From positions 1 through 64,000 of the forward strand of contig NZ_JAHXYR010000003.1 in assembly GCF_019969845.1 (NCBI RefSeq): a DNA stretch of 64,000 nucleotides, written 5' to 3'. Position numbers and translations under genes: made by a program. Of this stretch, positions 8,357 through 17,155 are shown piece by piece. Each line of letters opens with the position of its first letter. Positions within the stretch are counted from its first letter, which is position 1. The notes under the pieces were generated by a model, which saw nothing but the letters and a program-made list of their open reading frames with translations, had not been told where the DNA came from and made no database searches. This stretch comes from Sphingobacterium sp. GVS05A (GTDB lineage Bacteria; Bacteroidota; Bacteroidia; Sphingobacteriales; Sphingobacteriaceae).

Positions 8357-8372
8357 TTCTCTATATAGAGAA
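8357..8372. other. 16-bp perfect palindrome between aroE and MBL gene
   Basis: TTCTCTATATAGAGAA is fully self-complementary and begins three bases past the aroE stop. It could be a short terminator for aroE or an operator for the downstream MBL-hydrolase promoter; sequence alone does not decide. Confidence 0.35.
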
Positions 8373-8375
8373 AGA

Positions 8376-9119
8376 CTAGCTATTCCAAATTTCCCAATTT
8401 TTCTCTGCCTGAAGCAGCAACATTTCATGCCCATTTTTAGTTCGAGCACCTTTTTCTTTGCCTTTCTTTAGGAATGTTGTCTCTTCTGGATTATAAATCA
8501 GATCATACAATAGGTGCTTGGCATTGATATATTCGTACGGTAAAGCCGGAGACTCTGCTATATTGGGAAATGTTCCTACAGGCGAACAATTGATAATTAA
8601 TGTATATTCAGCTAAAATCGTTTCATCTAATTCCTCATACGTGTAGTTGTCCGTTTGTTTTGTTCGGCTGACGAGCTTGTATTTTATCCCTAATTTATCT
8701 AATGAATAGATCACTGCTTTTGCTGCTCCTCCATTTCCAAGGATTAAAGCATTTTTGTCATTTTGGTTCAAAAGTGGTTTCAGTGATTCTTTAAATCCAT
8801 ATGCGTCTGTGTTGTAGCCTTTTAAGTGTGAAGCGCCGTTTGCTAGATGTGTAATGCGGATACAGTTTACAGCTTGTATAGCTTTAGCTTCTTCTGATAG
8901 TTCGTTTAAATAGTCCAAGACCTCTATCTTGTATGGAATGGTCACATTTACCCCATAAAAGTCCTTATTCTTAAATATAGATGGAAAATCTGATATACGT
9001 TCAATTGGATATAGGTCATAATCTATATGTTGAATATTTTCTTTCTGAAACTTCTCTAAATAATATTTTTTGGAAAAGGAGTGTCCTAGCGGAAATCCTA
9101 TCAGACCTAATTTTTTCAT
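8376..9119 (-). CDS. aroE: Shikimate 5-dehydrogenase
   Basis: AroE reduces 3-dehydroshikimate to shikimate with NADPH in aromatic amino-acid synthesis. The 247-residue protein begins with LGLIGFPLGHSFSKKYY (4-20), the substrate-binding SxS site. It then has NVTIPYK with the catalytic lysine, the NTDAYG motif with the catalytic aspartate, and a GNGGAAKAV nucleotide-binding loop. It is somewhat shorter than the E. coli enzyme (272) and ends with the family's QAEKNWEIW helix. The upstream gene on the same strand encodes a TPR protein, a pairing I recognise from other Bacteroidota. Confidence 0.95.
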   Translation of the reverse strand: MKKLGLIGFPLGHSFSKKYYLEKFQKENIQHIDYDLYPIERISDFPSIFKNKDFYGVNVTIPYKIEVLDYLNELSEEAKAIQAVNCIRITHLANGASHLKGYNTDAYGFKESLKPLLNQNDKNALILGNGGAAKAVIYSLDKLGIKYKLVSRTKQTDNYTYEELDETILAEYTLIINCSPVGTFPNIAESPALPYEYINAKHLLYDLIYNPEETTFLKKGKEKGARTKNGHEMLLLQAEKNWEIWNS

Positions 9120-9175
9120 TGAATGTTTAGTACTTCTTTGGGTGAAAAGGTAAGCTTAATCTGAACGCATTTTAC

Positions 9176-9209
9176 ACTCCCAGGCAAGTCCTAAAGATGG
9201 CCTGGGAGT
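9176..9209 (-). terminator. Hairpin after the TPR gene
   Basis: ACTCCCAGGC (9176-9185) pairs with GCCTGGGAGT (9200-9209), a 10-bp GC-rich stem, just after the TPR gene stop (9227) and before aroE. It lacks a strong U-tract, so it may end or only attenuate read-through into aroE. Confidence 0.5.
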
Positions 9210-9226
9210 ATTATGTGTTTTCTACT

Positions 9227-10639
9227 TTAATTTTTTGGTTTGGTATATTTTTTTACAATTTCAGTGATAATTTGATTTCCTTGCAATTGAGGAAGGTAAT
9301 CAAAGAGAATGTGATGTTTTTCCGGATTCGTTGCTAAGCCTAGTTCCAAAAAGTTTAAAGCTTCATTGTATTGTCCGTTTGCAAATAGATAGGCCACTAC
9401 ACGATAATATAATTCCGCCGCTTCGGGATTTTGCGTAATCGCATCCGACATGACATTGATGGCTTCATCAATTTTACTCTGTTCAAATAAGATCGAAGAG
9501 TAATCGAGCCAAGCATCTATATCTGATGGATTTAATGCAACTACTTTTTTATACGCATCTTCAGCCTGATCAATTTGCTGTAGCTTATACCGAGCATCTG
9601 CGATTGCAAACCAGTAATCCGGATTTGTGTCTTCTAGTTCCAAAGCCTTTTTGTAGAAATGAAGCGACTCAAAGTATCGTTCTTCAAAATCCAGCGTGAC
9701 ACCAATACCAAACCATGCATCTGCAAGCTCGGCGTCTAATTTTACGGCTTTTTTATAGTAGTTTCGAGCTTCTTCCATTTGTTCCAGCTTCTCGTAACAC
9801 TCACCTATAGCACAATAGGTATCCGCACTGGGCTGTTCGTATTCAAAGGTCTGTTTGTATACATCCAATGCCTCCTGATAACGATCTAAGTTGACTAGTG
9901 CATTTCCTTTATTGAAATAAGCAGATGAGAAGTCTTCTTTGATTAATATGGCATAGTCATATGCATCTAATGCTTCTTCAAACTTGCTTATTTTATGATA
10001 GGAGTTGCCTAGATTATACCAAGCATAGTACGAATAAGGATCTGAGTCAATATATTTTTTATAGAAAGATATACTTTCTTCTTGCCTATCAAGTACATCA
10101 TAACAATAAGCTAGTTCATAGAGTGCTTCTTGATAGTCCATATTGAGTTCAAGCGCTTTCTTTAAATAAACAATAGCTTTGTCATAGTTCATTTGCGCTT
10201 GGAAAATCATGGCAATATGAAAATAAACCTCATCTTTATTGTCTAATAAGGGTAATGCTTTGAATAATTGATCTAATGCTTCATCAAATTGCCCTATGCT
10301 CCCCAAAATACCACCCCTAATTAGAAATATATCTCCTTCCGAAGCTTCCAGTAGTTCTGCTTTGTCCAAGGCCGCTAATGCATTCTGATACTGTTGAATT
10401 GTTGAAAACAATTGAGCTTGCTTCAACAAAAATGTAATATCAAAGGGATGTTGGCTGATTGCAAATTCGGTCACTTGTAGCGCCTTTACAGGATCATTTT
10501 TTTCAGCATAGTAGTCTATTATTCCTTCGAAAGCCTTGGAGTCAAAAAAATACTGATCCTCGTTTCGAAGCATTTCCTCATATCTGTCCACCGAGATTTT
10601 TCTTTCTTCGGGGTTTTCAAATTCAAAATCCTCTTCCAT
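9227..10639 (-). CDS. Cytosolic tetratricopeptide-repeat protein
   Basis: The 470-residue protein has no signal peptide and consists almost wholly of TPR repeats (about twelve), with recurrent patterns such as A-x-x-x-Y-x-x-A-L, YAWYNLGNSYHKISKFEEAL, DAWFGIGVTLDFEERYFESL and DYWFAIADARYKLQQIDQAE. The first 50 residues are acidic (MEEDFEFENPEE). TPR arrays are protein-binding scaffolds, and no partner can be named. The start is the ATG at 10639; a TTG two codons earlier also exists. It lies upstream of aroE on the same strand. Confidence 0.85.
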   Translation of the reverse strand: MEEDFEFENPEERKISVDRYEEMLRNEDQYFFDSKAFEGIIDYYAEKNDPVKALQVTEFAISQHPFDITFLLKQAQLFSTIQQYQNALAALDKAELLEASEGDIFLIRGGILGSIGQFDEALDQLFKALPLLDNKDEVYFHIAMIFQAQMNYDKAIVYLKKALELNMDYQEALYELAYCYDVLDRQEESISFYKKYIDSDPYSYYAWYNLGNSYHKISKFEEALDAYDYAILIKEDFSSAYFNKGNALVNLDRYQEALDVYKQTFEYEQPSADTYCAIGECYEKLEQMEEARNYYKKAVKLDAELADAWFGIGVTLDFEERYFESLHFYKKALELEDTNPDYWFAIADARYKLQQIDQAEDAYKKVVALNPSDIDAWLDYSSILFEQSKIDEAINVMSDAITQNPEAAELYYRVVAYLFANGQYNEALNFLELGLATNPEKHHILFDYLPQLQGNQIITEIVKKYTKPKN

Positions 10640-10766
10640 TCTCAAAAGTTTAAAACCAGTATTCTGTTCCTTAAATCAAAATACTAATTTCTTATCTAAT
10701 TTGATTGAATAAATTTTCCACAAATTGGATATCATCCACAAAGTTAAGGATAAATACTGTCAAAAT

Positions 10767-10796
10767 AAAAAAGCCGGCTCTAGAGCCGGCTTTTAA
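10767..10796 (-). terminator. Strong terminator after ompA-like gene
   Basis: AAAAGCCGGCTC (ending at 10780) and GAGCCGGCTTTT (10783-10794) form a 12-bp stem around a two-base loop, with A/T tracts on both sides. It would stop transcription from the porin gene and could work in both directions. Confidence 0.88.
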
Positions 10797-10820
10797 TATA
10801 ATGGTATAAGTTATATACGA

Positions 10821-12212
10821 TTATTTTTTGATCTCAACACGACGGTTTTGAACACGACCTTCTTCAGTTGAATTAGATGCGATTGGGTTTTTCTCTCCGT
10901 AACCGTTAGCAGTGATGCTTGATGAAGAAACACCAGCATTTACTAAGTATTGTTTTACAGAGTTAGCACGGTCTTTAGACAAAGTTGTATTGTAAGCTTC
11001 AGAACCTTCTGCAGATGCATAACCGTCTAAAGTTACAGATGAATTATTGTCACGTACTTCTTTAGCCAATTTATCTAAAGTTGAGTAAGAAGAAGTTTTC
11101 AATACTGAGCTATCAAATTCGAATTGAATTGGAGCATAGTAACCGTTACTGTTGTTTTCAAGAACTTGAGGCTCTGGGAATTTGATTGGACATCCTGAAC
11201 CATCTACTGGAGTACCAGCAGGAGTACCAGGGCATTTATCAAATTTGTCAGATACACCGTCACCATCAGCATCAGCGCTTAATGTGTTAACAGTACCTTC
11301 TAAAGTGCTTACGCGTTGTTTCAATGCTTCAACTTCGTTTCTCAATGAAGGATCTTTCAACTCATCATACATTGTAGCTACAGGGTTAGCAAAAGTCAAG
11401 TTTTGTTTGTCTTTTGAACCTAAAGTGAACTCTAAACCACCATAGATGTTAGAGAAACGTTGTTTTGTATTATTGTTTCTGCCAGGTCCGTACAATAATG
11501 CCTCATCAGTAAAGTTCATTGTGTAACCTAAGTTCAAGGCTACAACCTCAGATAATTTGAATTTAGCACCAACACCTACAGGAACGATCATACCTAAACG
11601 GTAGTCTTTATCACGAGGATTTGAAGGAGAACGGTCTCCAAGGACATCTTCACCCCATTTTTGATCGTAAACAACAGTTCCACCAAAGTCATTATTAGAG
11701 AATTGAGTTGGGTTATAAGCGAAAGCACCGATACCTACTTTAGCGTAGAAGTTAACAGCATTTTCTCTTCTCAAGAAATCGATTGTACCCAATTGGAACA
11801 CGCCGTTTAAGCTAGCAGCCCAGTTTACTTTAGTTTCTGCTGACTGAGCACGTCCCAAATTAGAGCCAGAAAGATTTTCGAAAGCAGGACCAGACTCGTT
11901 GTGGTTGTAAGTTTTGATCTTACCACGGTTTGCTTCAACTTCTAAACCGAATAGGTGAGAGAATTGTTTACGTACTGTTAAACCGTAGTACTCACCAACT
12001 TTGTTTTGGAAGTAACCAACTTTTTGACCAAAGTTATTGTTACCACCAATTAAAGCATTAGGCGTAGTGATACCACCTTGAACTCCGATAGACCAAGTTC
12101 TGTATTGTGATCTACCACCGAATACTTGTTGAGCTTGTGCTGTATCAGCGAAACCTAAAGCGGCAACTAATGTAGCAGCAACAGCTGTTTTTTTAATTGT
12201 AGAATAGTTCAT
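10821..12212 (-). CDS. OmpA-family outer-membrane protein
   Basis: The 463-residue protein anchors the outer membrane to peptidoglycan. A signal peptide (MNYSTIKK followed by an Ala/Leu core) is cut after TAQA at residue 27. An eight-stranded type barrel follows (about 30-270). A calcium-binding thrombospondin-3-like segment (DADGDGVSDKFDKCPG, about 309-337, with two cysteines) leads to the OmpA peptidoglycan-binding domain (about 345-463) with DGYASAEGSEAYN, LSKDRA and NRRVEI. The start is placed at 12212, because the upstream in-frame ATG at 12254 would put 14 extra residues before an ideal signal peptide. It is transcribed alone and probably abundant. Confidence 0.93.
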   Translation of the reverse strand: MNYSTIKKTAVAATLVAALGFADTAQAQQVFGGRSQYRTWSIGVQGGITTPNALIGGNNNFGQKVGYFQNKVGEYYGLTVRKQFSHLFGLEVEANRGKIKTYNHNESGPAFENLSGSNLGRAQSAETKVNWAASLNGVFQLGTIDFLRRENAVNFYAKVGIGAFAYNPTQFSNNDFGGTVVYDQKWGEDVLGDRSPSNPRDKDYRLGMIVPVGVGAKFKLSEVVALNLGYTMNFTDEALLYGPGRNNNTKQRFSNIYGGLEFTLGSKDKQNLTFANPVATMYDELKDPSLRNEVEALKQRVSTLEGTVNTLSADADGDGVSDKFDKCPGTPAGTPVDGSGCPIKFPEPQVLENNSNGYYAPIQFEFDSSVLKTSSYSTLDKLAKEVRDNNSSVTLDGYASAEGSEAYNTTLSKDRANSVKQYLVNAGVSSSSITANGYGEKNPIASNSTEEGRVQNRRVEIKK

Positions 12213-12364
12213 ACTCTTGTTTTTAAGGTTATTATTAATTTTAATTGTTTTCAAACTTTGTTGTCTTATTTAATATCTGGAACAGTACAATTGCCGTGCC
12301 AAAGTCTTAAAATTATGTTAAATTTTTAAATTCTTGATATTTCGTACTAAATTAAGTATTTAAT

Positions 12365-12420
12365 GTGAAACAACAAAACAAAAATTCGGTACGAAAGTAC
12401 CAAATTTTTGTTTTGTTTCA
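12365..12420 (-). terminator. Long hairpin terminator after pit
   Basis: TGAAACAACAAAACAAAAA with TTCGGTAC (12365-12392) folds back on GTACCAAATTTTTG and TTTTGTTTCA (12397-12420) around a GAAA tetraloop. The stem is about 24 bp with a few mismatches and has an A-rich arm on one side and a T-rich arm on the other. It lies 32 bases after the pit stop codon. Confidence 0.75.
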
Positions 12421-12452
12421 ATAGCTTTTAGAAAAAAATTAAGAAATTCTTT

Positions 12453-13463
12453 CTAAAGTAAATAATGTACAATGACTAAAGAGAGTGCTCCAAGCAGAGC
12501 CGATACTGGAATAGTCAATACCCAAGCCCATAACAAACTAATAGTTACCCCCCAGCGTACTGCTGAAACACGTTTAACAACTCCAACACCAATAATTGCT
12601 CCTGTGATGGTATGTGTGGTAGATGCTGGGATACCGAAATGTTCTGTTATACCCAATGTAACAGCTCCTGCAGATTCGGCACAAACTCCTTCTAATGGTG
12701 TCACTTTCGTGATCTTGGTTCCCATTGTCTTCACAATTTTCCAGCCTCCACTCATTGTTCCAGCAGCAATTGCCGCATAACAGGTCAATGGAATCCATTC
12801 TGGCATGTGTTCCGTGTTTTGCATATAACCGCCAGCAACCATAGCTACAAGGATAATACCCATTACCTTTTGTGCGTCATTGCCCCCATGAGCAAAACTC
12901 AAGGCTGCTGATGAAACCAATTGTAATACTTTAAACCATTTTTCAGCGACACTAGGCCGCGAGTTTTTAGCTAAATTGATTACAATGAGGGTAATGATAA
13001 TCGATATGGTCATACCAATAATCGGTGCAAAGACAATGAAAGCAATAATCTTTAAAGTGGCGTCGATATTGATGGCATGGATAGGGTCTGCTCCAAGAAT
13101 AAAAGCATATGCCATTCCCGATCCAGCAAAGCCTCCGATCAATGTGTGGGAGGAACTTGAGGGTACTCCGTAGTACCAAGTGAATAAGTTCCAGCCAATC
13201 GCAGCGAGCAAGCCCGCAAAGATAACCTCAAGGGTAATATATTCTTCCAATACCGTTTTGGCAATGGTGTTGGCTACTTTGTGATCTGTAAAGTAGAAAT
13301 ATGCAGCAAAGTTGAATATGGCAGCCCATAATACAGCCATTGCTGGTGTTAGAACTTTTGTTGATACAACTGTCGCAATAGAGTTGGCTGCATCATGGAA
13401 TCCATTGATGTAGTCAAATGCAATTGCTAAGACAATCACAACAACGAGTAATGTTGACATCAT
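12453..13463 (-). CDS. pit: Inorganic phosphate transporter, Pit family
   Basis: This 336-residue inner-membrane protein carries low-affinity phosphate (or metal-phosphate) uptake. The two inverted family signatures are present: GFHDAANSIATVVST (21-35) and FAHGGNDAQKVMG (about 188-200), along with PSSSSHTLIGG and PASTTHTITGAI loops. About ten membrane helices are visible. It follows the DUF47 gene by 37 bases on the same strand, the usual pit/DUF47 (PhoU-like) pairing. Two adjacent ATGs (13463, 13460) could serve as start. Confidence 0.93.
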   Translation of the reverse strand: MMSTLLVVVIVLAIAFDYINGFHDAANSIATVVSTKVLTPAMAVLWAAIFNFAAYFYFTDHKVANTIAKTVLEEYITLEVIFAGLLAAIGWNLFTWYYGVPSSSSHTLIGGFAGSGMAYAFILGADPIHAINIDATLKIIAFIVFAPIIGMTISIIITLIVINLAKNSRPSVAEKWFKVLQLVSSAALSFAHGGNDAQKVMGIILVAMVAGGYMQNTEHMPEWIPLTCYAAIAAGTMSGGWKIVKTMGTKITKVTPLEGVCAESAGAVTLGITEHFGIPASTTHTITGAIIGVGVVKRVSAVRWGVTISLLWAWVLTIPVSALLGALSLVIVHYLL

Positions 13464-13500
13464 AATCTCGTAGAATTTTTATGCACTTATGATCGAATGA

Positions 13501-14148
13501 TTATGCGTTTTTAACTAGAATACTTTCTAATACGTTAGCAACATCCTCGCATTTGTCTGTTGCATCCTCCATCGCGGATAACACTTCTTTGTGTTTAATC
13601 AATGAGATCGCATCTTTTTCAAATTCAAAAAGATCAGCTACCGCCTTGTCAAAAATATAATCTGCTTTATTTTCTACACTATTGATACGTACACAAGAAT
13701 CGGTGATGTTGCGAATGTTTTTTAGATCCCGAAGTTCATGGATTGCTTTTGAAACATGCTCAGTCGCTTCTACCAATAGATCTGCGATTTCGATCATTGG
13801 CTCTGTTGCTTTTTCTACCTTGTATAAATCCATTCTATTAGCTGCACCGTGTATAAAATCGGCTACATCGTCCAATGAACTTGCTAACGAGTGTATATCT
13901 TCGCGGTCGAAAGGCGTAATGAAATTTTTACCTAGTTCCAAGTGAATTTGATGTGTGATGTTGTCGCCTTTGTGCTCCAAGTCTTCCATCTTACGCGTGA
14001 ACTCTTTCTTCTTCTCCGGATTGTTTGAGTTAACAATATCTTTTAACAATTGAGACATTTCGATCAAATTGTTGCCGGCTTGTTCAAACAAAGGGAAGAA
14101 TTTTTTGTCCTTTGGAACGAAGTATTGAAAAATGCTATTTAAAGACAT
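13501..14148 (-). CDS. DUF47 PhoU-like phosphate transport accessory protein
   Basis: This 215-residue, all-helical cytosolic protein belongs to the DUF47/PhoU-like (Pit accessory protein) family. Typical segments include KFFPLFEQAGNNLIEM, EHKGDNITHQIHLEL, TPFDREDIHSLASSLDDVADFI with its acidic metal-binding signature, and EDATDKCEDVANVLE near the C-terminus. Such proteins are thought to regulate the Pit transporter encoded next to them. It precedes pit in the same transcript. On the minus strand a TATTTTTG box at 14167-14174 is a promoter candidate. Confidence 0.92.
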   Translation of the reverse strand: MSLNSIFQYFVPKDKKFFPLFEQAGNNLIEMSQLLKDIVNSNNPEKKKEFTRKMEDLEHKGDNITHQIHLELGKNFITPFDREDIHSLASSLDDVADFIHGAANRMDLYKVEKATEPMIEIADLLVEATEHVSKAIHELRDLKNIRNITDSCVRINSVENKADYIFDKAVADLFEFEKDAISLIKHKEVLSAMEDATDKCEDVANVLESILVKNA

Positions 14149-14166
14149 ATCTTAAATTTATTTTTG

Positions 14167-14174
14167 CAAAAATA
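14167..14174 (-). promoter_or_regulatory. -7 promoter box, DUF47-pit
   Basis: TATTTTTG on the minus strand is an exact TAnnTTTG match 18 bases before the DUF47 ATG. No convincing -33 element accompanies it. A second, imperfect box (TAAATTTA, 14153-14160) lies four bases from the ATG. Confidence 0.4.
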
Positions 14175-14238
14175 ATACCCTAATGTTAAGTTAATGTTAA
14201 CATTGGTTTTGTTTAAACACAAAAATGTCATCAATTGT

Positions 14239-15276
14239 TTAATCTCCGGTCTGAACTTTTTGCAAAGTAAAGCCAAAAGTGGTTCCAATGCCCTCTGTAC
14301 TACGGACATTAACATTCTGTTGATGTGCTTCAACAATATGTTTGACAATTGCAAGACCTAAGCCCGATCCACCAATATCTCTTGAGCGACTTTTATCTGT
14401 ACGGAAGAATCGCTCGAATACCCGGCTCAGATTTTTTTCTTCGATGCCATAGCCATTGTCAGTAATTTCTATTAATACTTGTTCAAAAAGCGGAAAGATT
14501 TTGATTTTTGTGGTACCTCCTTCTTTTCCGTATTTGAGTGAGTTATCGATAAGATTATACAATACCTGATGTATTTTATTGCGATCTGCTTTAACCCAAT
14601 GTGGTGTACCGGTTTTAGGTTTGAACTCTATCTTAATATTGTGTTGTTTGGCTTTGTCTTCTAATGAATACGAAGTGTCTTTGATGAGATCTACAATATC
14701 AAATTTTTCAATGTTCAATACCATTTTACCTGATTCCAGTTTGGATATTTCATCTAAATCTTGAATTAGATAATTCAATCTGTCAAGGTTTCGAGCAGCT
14801 TTATCTAAAAAATTCTTTGCCATTTCCATGTCTTCTTCCATCAGCCCATCTTGTAATGTCTCGATGTATCCTTGTGTAGCAAAAAGGGGTGTTTTGAACT
14901 CATGGGATATATTGGAAAGGAATTCACGTCTAAATTTTTCCTGCGATTTCAGTTGTTCAATTTCATTTTTTTTATCTTTTGCCCAAGCCTTTACGTCATT
15001 TTCTGCATCTGTAATGGGATCTTCACTGACATGTTCACCAATCGCATCTTTTAGATCTTTGCCAAGTTTGAGGTTATGAATCAACTTATACATGGTATTA
15101 AGACGGCGGTAGATGTATTTCTCGAACAGGTAGTTGAATAGAAGAAAACAAATGACCAAGGCTACAAAAAAAATAATCAGTGCAGTCTGAAGGTCATGTT
15201 TATAATAAAAGCTGATAGTGGATATTGCAATGCCAACACCAGCGGAGTTTGCTAATAATAATTGTCTAAAATTCAT
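14239..15276 (-). CDS. Sensor histidine kinase, PhoR-like
   Basis: This 345-residue membrane kinase has two membrane helices in the first 52 residues with almost no periplasmic loop between them, a linker with a helical coiled region, and a complete HisKA-HATPase core. The H-box REFLSNISHEFKTPL places the phospho-accepting histidine at residue 125. The N-box DNSLKYG, the G1 box DNGYGI and the G2 box GGSGLGLAIV follow. The short N-terminus and core resemble PhoR of Gram-positive and Bacteroidota type. No response regulator gene is adjacent, so it is an orphan here. It lies directly upstream of DUF47-pit on the same strand, which hints at phosphate control. Confidence 0.9.
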   Translation of the reverse strand: MNFRQLLLANSAGVGIAISTISFYYKHDLQTALIIFFVALVICFLLFNYLFEKYIYRRLNTMYKLIHNLKLGKDLKDAIGEHVSEDPITDAENDVKAWAKDKKNEIEQLKSQEKFRREFLSNISHEFKTPLFATQGYIETLQDGLMEEDMEMAKNFLDKAARNLDRLNYLIQDLDEISKLESGKMVLNIEKFDIVDLIKDTSYSLEDKAKQHNIKIEFKPKTGTPHWVKADRNKIHQVLYNLIDNSLKYGKEGGTTKIKIFPLFEQVLIEITDNGYGIEEKNLSRVFERFFRTDKSRSRDIGGSGLGLAIVKHIVEAHQQNVNVRSTEGIGTTFGFTLQKVQTGD

Positions 15277-15284
15277 CTGTTGAA

Positions 15285-15309
15285 TAAAAAAGGCCCCTAA
15301 TTGGAGCCT
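15285..15309 (-). terminator. Terminator after psd
   Basis: On the minus strand AGGCTCC, a five-base loop and GGGGCCT form a 7-bp stem with one mismatch, followed by six T. It lies about 30 bases past the psd stop, and its T-tract nearly touches the kinase start codon (15276), so the kinase needs its own promoter or read-through. Confidence 0.6.
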
Positions 15310-15338
15310 AAGTTACTTATAATGATATTAATAAATTG

Positions 15339-15992
15339 TTAAAATTTTCCGATAACGGTTTTAGCTCCAGTAACTTTATCACCAATATTCACATTGATCT
15401 CCGTTCCTAAAGGCAAGAATAGATCCACACGTGAACCAAATTTGATAAAGCCGAACTCGTTGCCCTGAACAACCTGATCATTTTCTTTTACATACCAAAC
15501 AATACGGCGGGCCAATGCGCCAGCAATTTGACGGAAAAGAACTTCCCTGCCTGTTTTGTCTTTTACGACAACAGTCGTTCTTTCATTGTCTGTCGATGAT
15601 TTTGGATGCCAAGCAACCAAGAATTTCCCGGGATGATATTTGAAGAAAGTCACCAAACCACTGATTGGATTTCGGTTAACATGTACATTGATTGGAGACA
15701 TGAAAATAGAGACCTGTATCCTTCTGTCATGAAAATATTCATTTTCTTCGGTTTCTTCGATAACCACAACTTTTCCGTCAGCAGGACATAAGATTGTGCC
15801 ATCTTGTGGAATCACTACTTTCTTGGGGCTTCTAAAAAACTGGACAACTGTAATGAATAGGAATGCTGAAAGGGTATAAATAAACCATTTGACAAACTGC
15901 GGGGCATCATAATAATCCGCAACAGCATTGATGATAAAGATAAAAAGTACAGCAATCGCTAATGTGGTATATCCTTCTTTATGGAATTTCAT
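15339..15992 (-). CDS. psd: Phosphatidylserine decarboxylase, short type
   Basis: Psd makes phosphatidylethanolamine from phosphatidylserine in the inner membrane. The 217-residue proenzyme is of the short (archaeal/Bacteroidota) type with one or two N-terminal membrane helices (about 8-52). The self-cleavage site is FGSR at 185-188, where Gly186-Ser187 is cut to leave the pyruvoyl group. Other motifs are FRSP (53-56), CPADGKV (69-75) and SPINVHVNR (99-107). The phosphatidylserine synthase gene is not adjacent. A -7 box (TATCTTTG, 16008-16015) lies between the upstream gene's stop and this start. Confidence 0.94.
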   Translation of the reverse strand: MKFHKEGYTTLAIAVLFIFIINAVADYYDAPQFVKWFIYTLSAFLFITVVQFFRSPKKVVIPQDGTILCPADGKVVVIEETEENEYFHDRRIQVSIFMSPINVHVNRNPISGLVTFFKYHPGKFLVAWHPKSSTDNERTTVVVKDKTGREVLFRQIAGALARRIVWYVKENDQVVQGNEFGFIKFGSRVDLFLPLGTEINVNIGDKVTGAKTVIGKF

Positions 15993-16007
15993 ATCTATTT
16001 ATTTCTG

Positions 16008-16015
16008 CAAAGATA
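16008..16015 (-). promoter_or_regulatory. -7 promoter box, psd
   Basis: TATCTTTG on the minus strand matches the -7 consensus exactly and lies in the 24-base gap between the MORN-like gene and psd, leaving 15 bases to the ATG. Confidence 0.45.
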
Positions 16016-16016
16016 A

Positions 16017-17147
16017 TTATTTACTCGAATTGTCTATTTGTCTTTCGATTTTAATTGAATGGGTATAGACTTTTCCATCACTTCCTGTGGCAATGCTTCC
16101 AGAAACTTTAATCGTATCGTCTTGAGGTTGATCTTGTTTGTAGGTAGGAAAATAAAAATCTACACTTTTAGCAATTCGATTCAAAATGGTGTGATCATTT
16201 TCATTATTGGAGTCTACATTCAATTTAAGACTTCGCAAATTGGCCAAGCCTGTTTTTTTGACTTCAACCTCATAGGAGAAATTTAGCTGAGTTGCGACTT
16301 CTAATCCGCTTTTGTTGATCCTATCGGTAAACCGTTTAGCAAGGAACGCATAGAAGTTTGAAAAGTCATCAAAACTACAGGATTTGCTGTTTAATAGTTC
16401 AGCTCGGATAAAATAATCGTAGGGTAAAACGCTTAAAGCCTGAAAATCTTCGCTTGGAAGCTCTCCATTATCATCATAAGTAGCGACGATTTTTCCATCA
16501 ACAAAGCGTTGTGTCATCGCGTAAATGGGTTGCTGTCCAATATTATAAAAGTAGGTGTTCCAGTTGCCCTGTGGTTTACCGCCTTTTACTTTACCTTTAC
16601 GTAGATAAAAATCATAACCAAATTCTGTGAACCCTTCGAATGGAATAGCGAATTCATAGTTTCCTTCACCGCCAACGATTTCCTGTTTTCCTCGATTATC
16701 CCAATAATCTTTAATGAAATAACCGTAATCACCATAGGCCACCGTTAATAGCGGTTTACCATCGGGATAATAATATTTGCAATCACCAACAGGATAGTTA
16801 TCCTTAAAATTTATTTCCCATTTTAACACACCATTCGGATGAAAAGCTTGAAATACGCCTTCTTTTTTACCATCCTTATAATTGCCGACCAGTATACGGT
16901 TGCCATTGGGCGCGAAATCACGAAACTCCCCTTCGAAAATTTGCTTTGTGAAATCAAATTTGCTTACACGTTCAATTGATTTGAATTCGCAATCTTTTGC
17001 AGCCAGATAATAATACTTATCAAAATAGAACCGAATTAGGCCTTGATCTAATTTCTCGTAAAATACAGGTTTACCGTCTTGCGCCTGAATAGATTGGCAG
17101 CAAAACGAGGAAAACAATAACAATATATAAATGATTTTTTTAGTCAT
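16017..17147 (-). CDS. Exported MORN-variant (YwqK-like) repeat protein
   Basis: The 376-residue product has a signal peptide cut near SIQA (residue 22). Residues about 40-170 contain MORN_2/YwqK-type repeats, recognisable by GNYKDGKKEGVFQAFHPNG and KYYYPDGKPLLTVAY and by further Y-x-x-G-x-x-x-G spacing. The C-terminal 140 residues are a separate region without a motif I recognise. Some YwqK-like proteins are annotated as toxin antidotes, but the signal peptide and lack of a toxin partner argue against that here. It starts eight bases after polA ends, so it is probably co-transcribed with polA; function unknown. Confidence 0.75.
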   Translation of the reverse strand: MTKKIIYILLLFSSFCCQSIQAQDGKPVFYEKLDQGLIRFYFDKYYYLAAKDCEFKSIERVSKFDFTKQIFEGEFRDFAPNGNRILVGNYKDGKKEGVFQAFHPNGVLKWEINFKDNYPVGDCKYYYPDGKPLLTVAYGDYGYFIKDYWDNRGKQEIVGGEGNYEFAIPFEGFTEFGYDFYLRKGKVKGGKPQGNWNTYFYNIGQQPIYAMTQRFVDGKIVATYDDNGELPSEDFQALSVLPYDYFIRAELLNSKSCSFDDFSNFYAFLAKRFTDRINKSGLEVATQLNFSYEVEVKKTGLANLRSLKLNVDSNNENDHTILNRIAKSVDFYFPTYKQDQPQDDTIKVSGSIATGSDGKVYTHSIKIERQIDNSSK

Positions 17148-17155
17148 AACAAAAA

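Noticed and set aside
16017..17147. YwqK-type antitoxin of a toxin-antitoxin pair
   Set aside because: The protein has a signal peptide, and the flanking genes are polA and psd with no toxin-like gene nearby.
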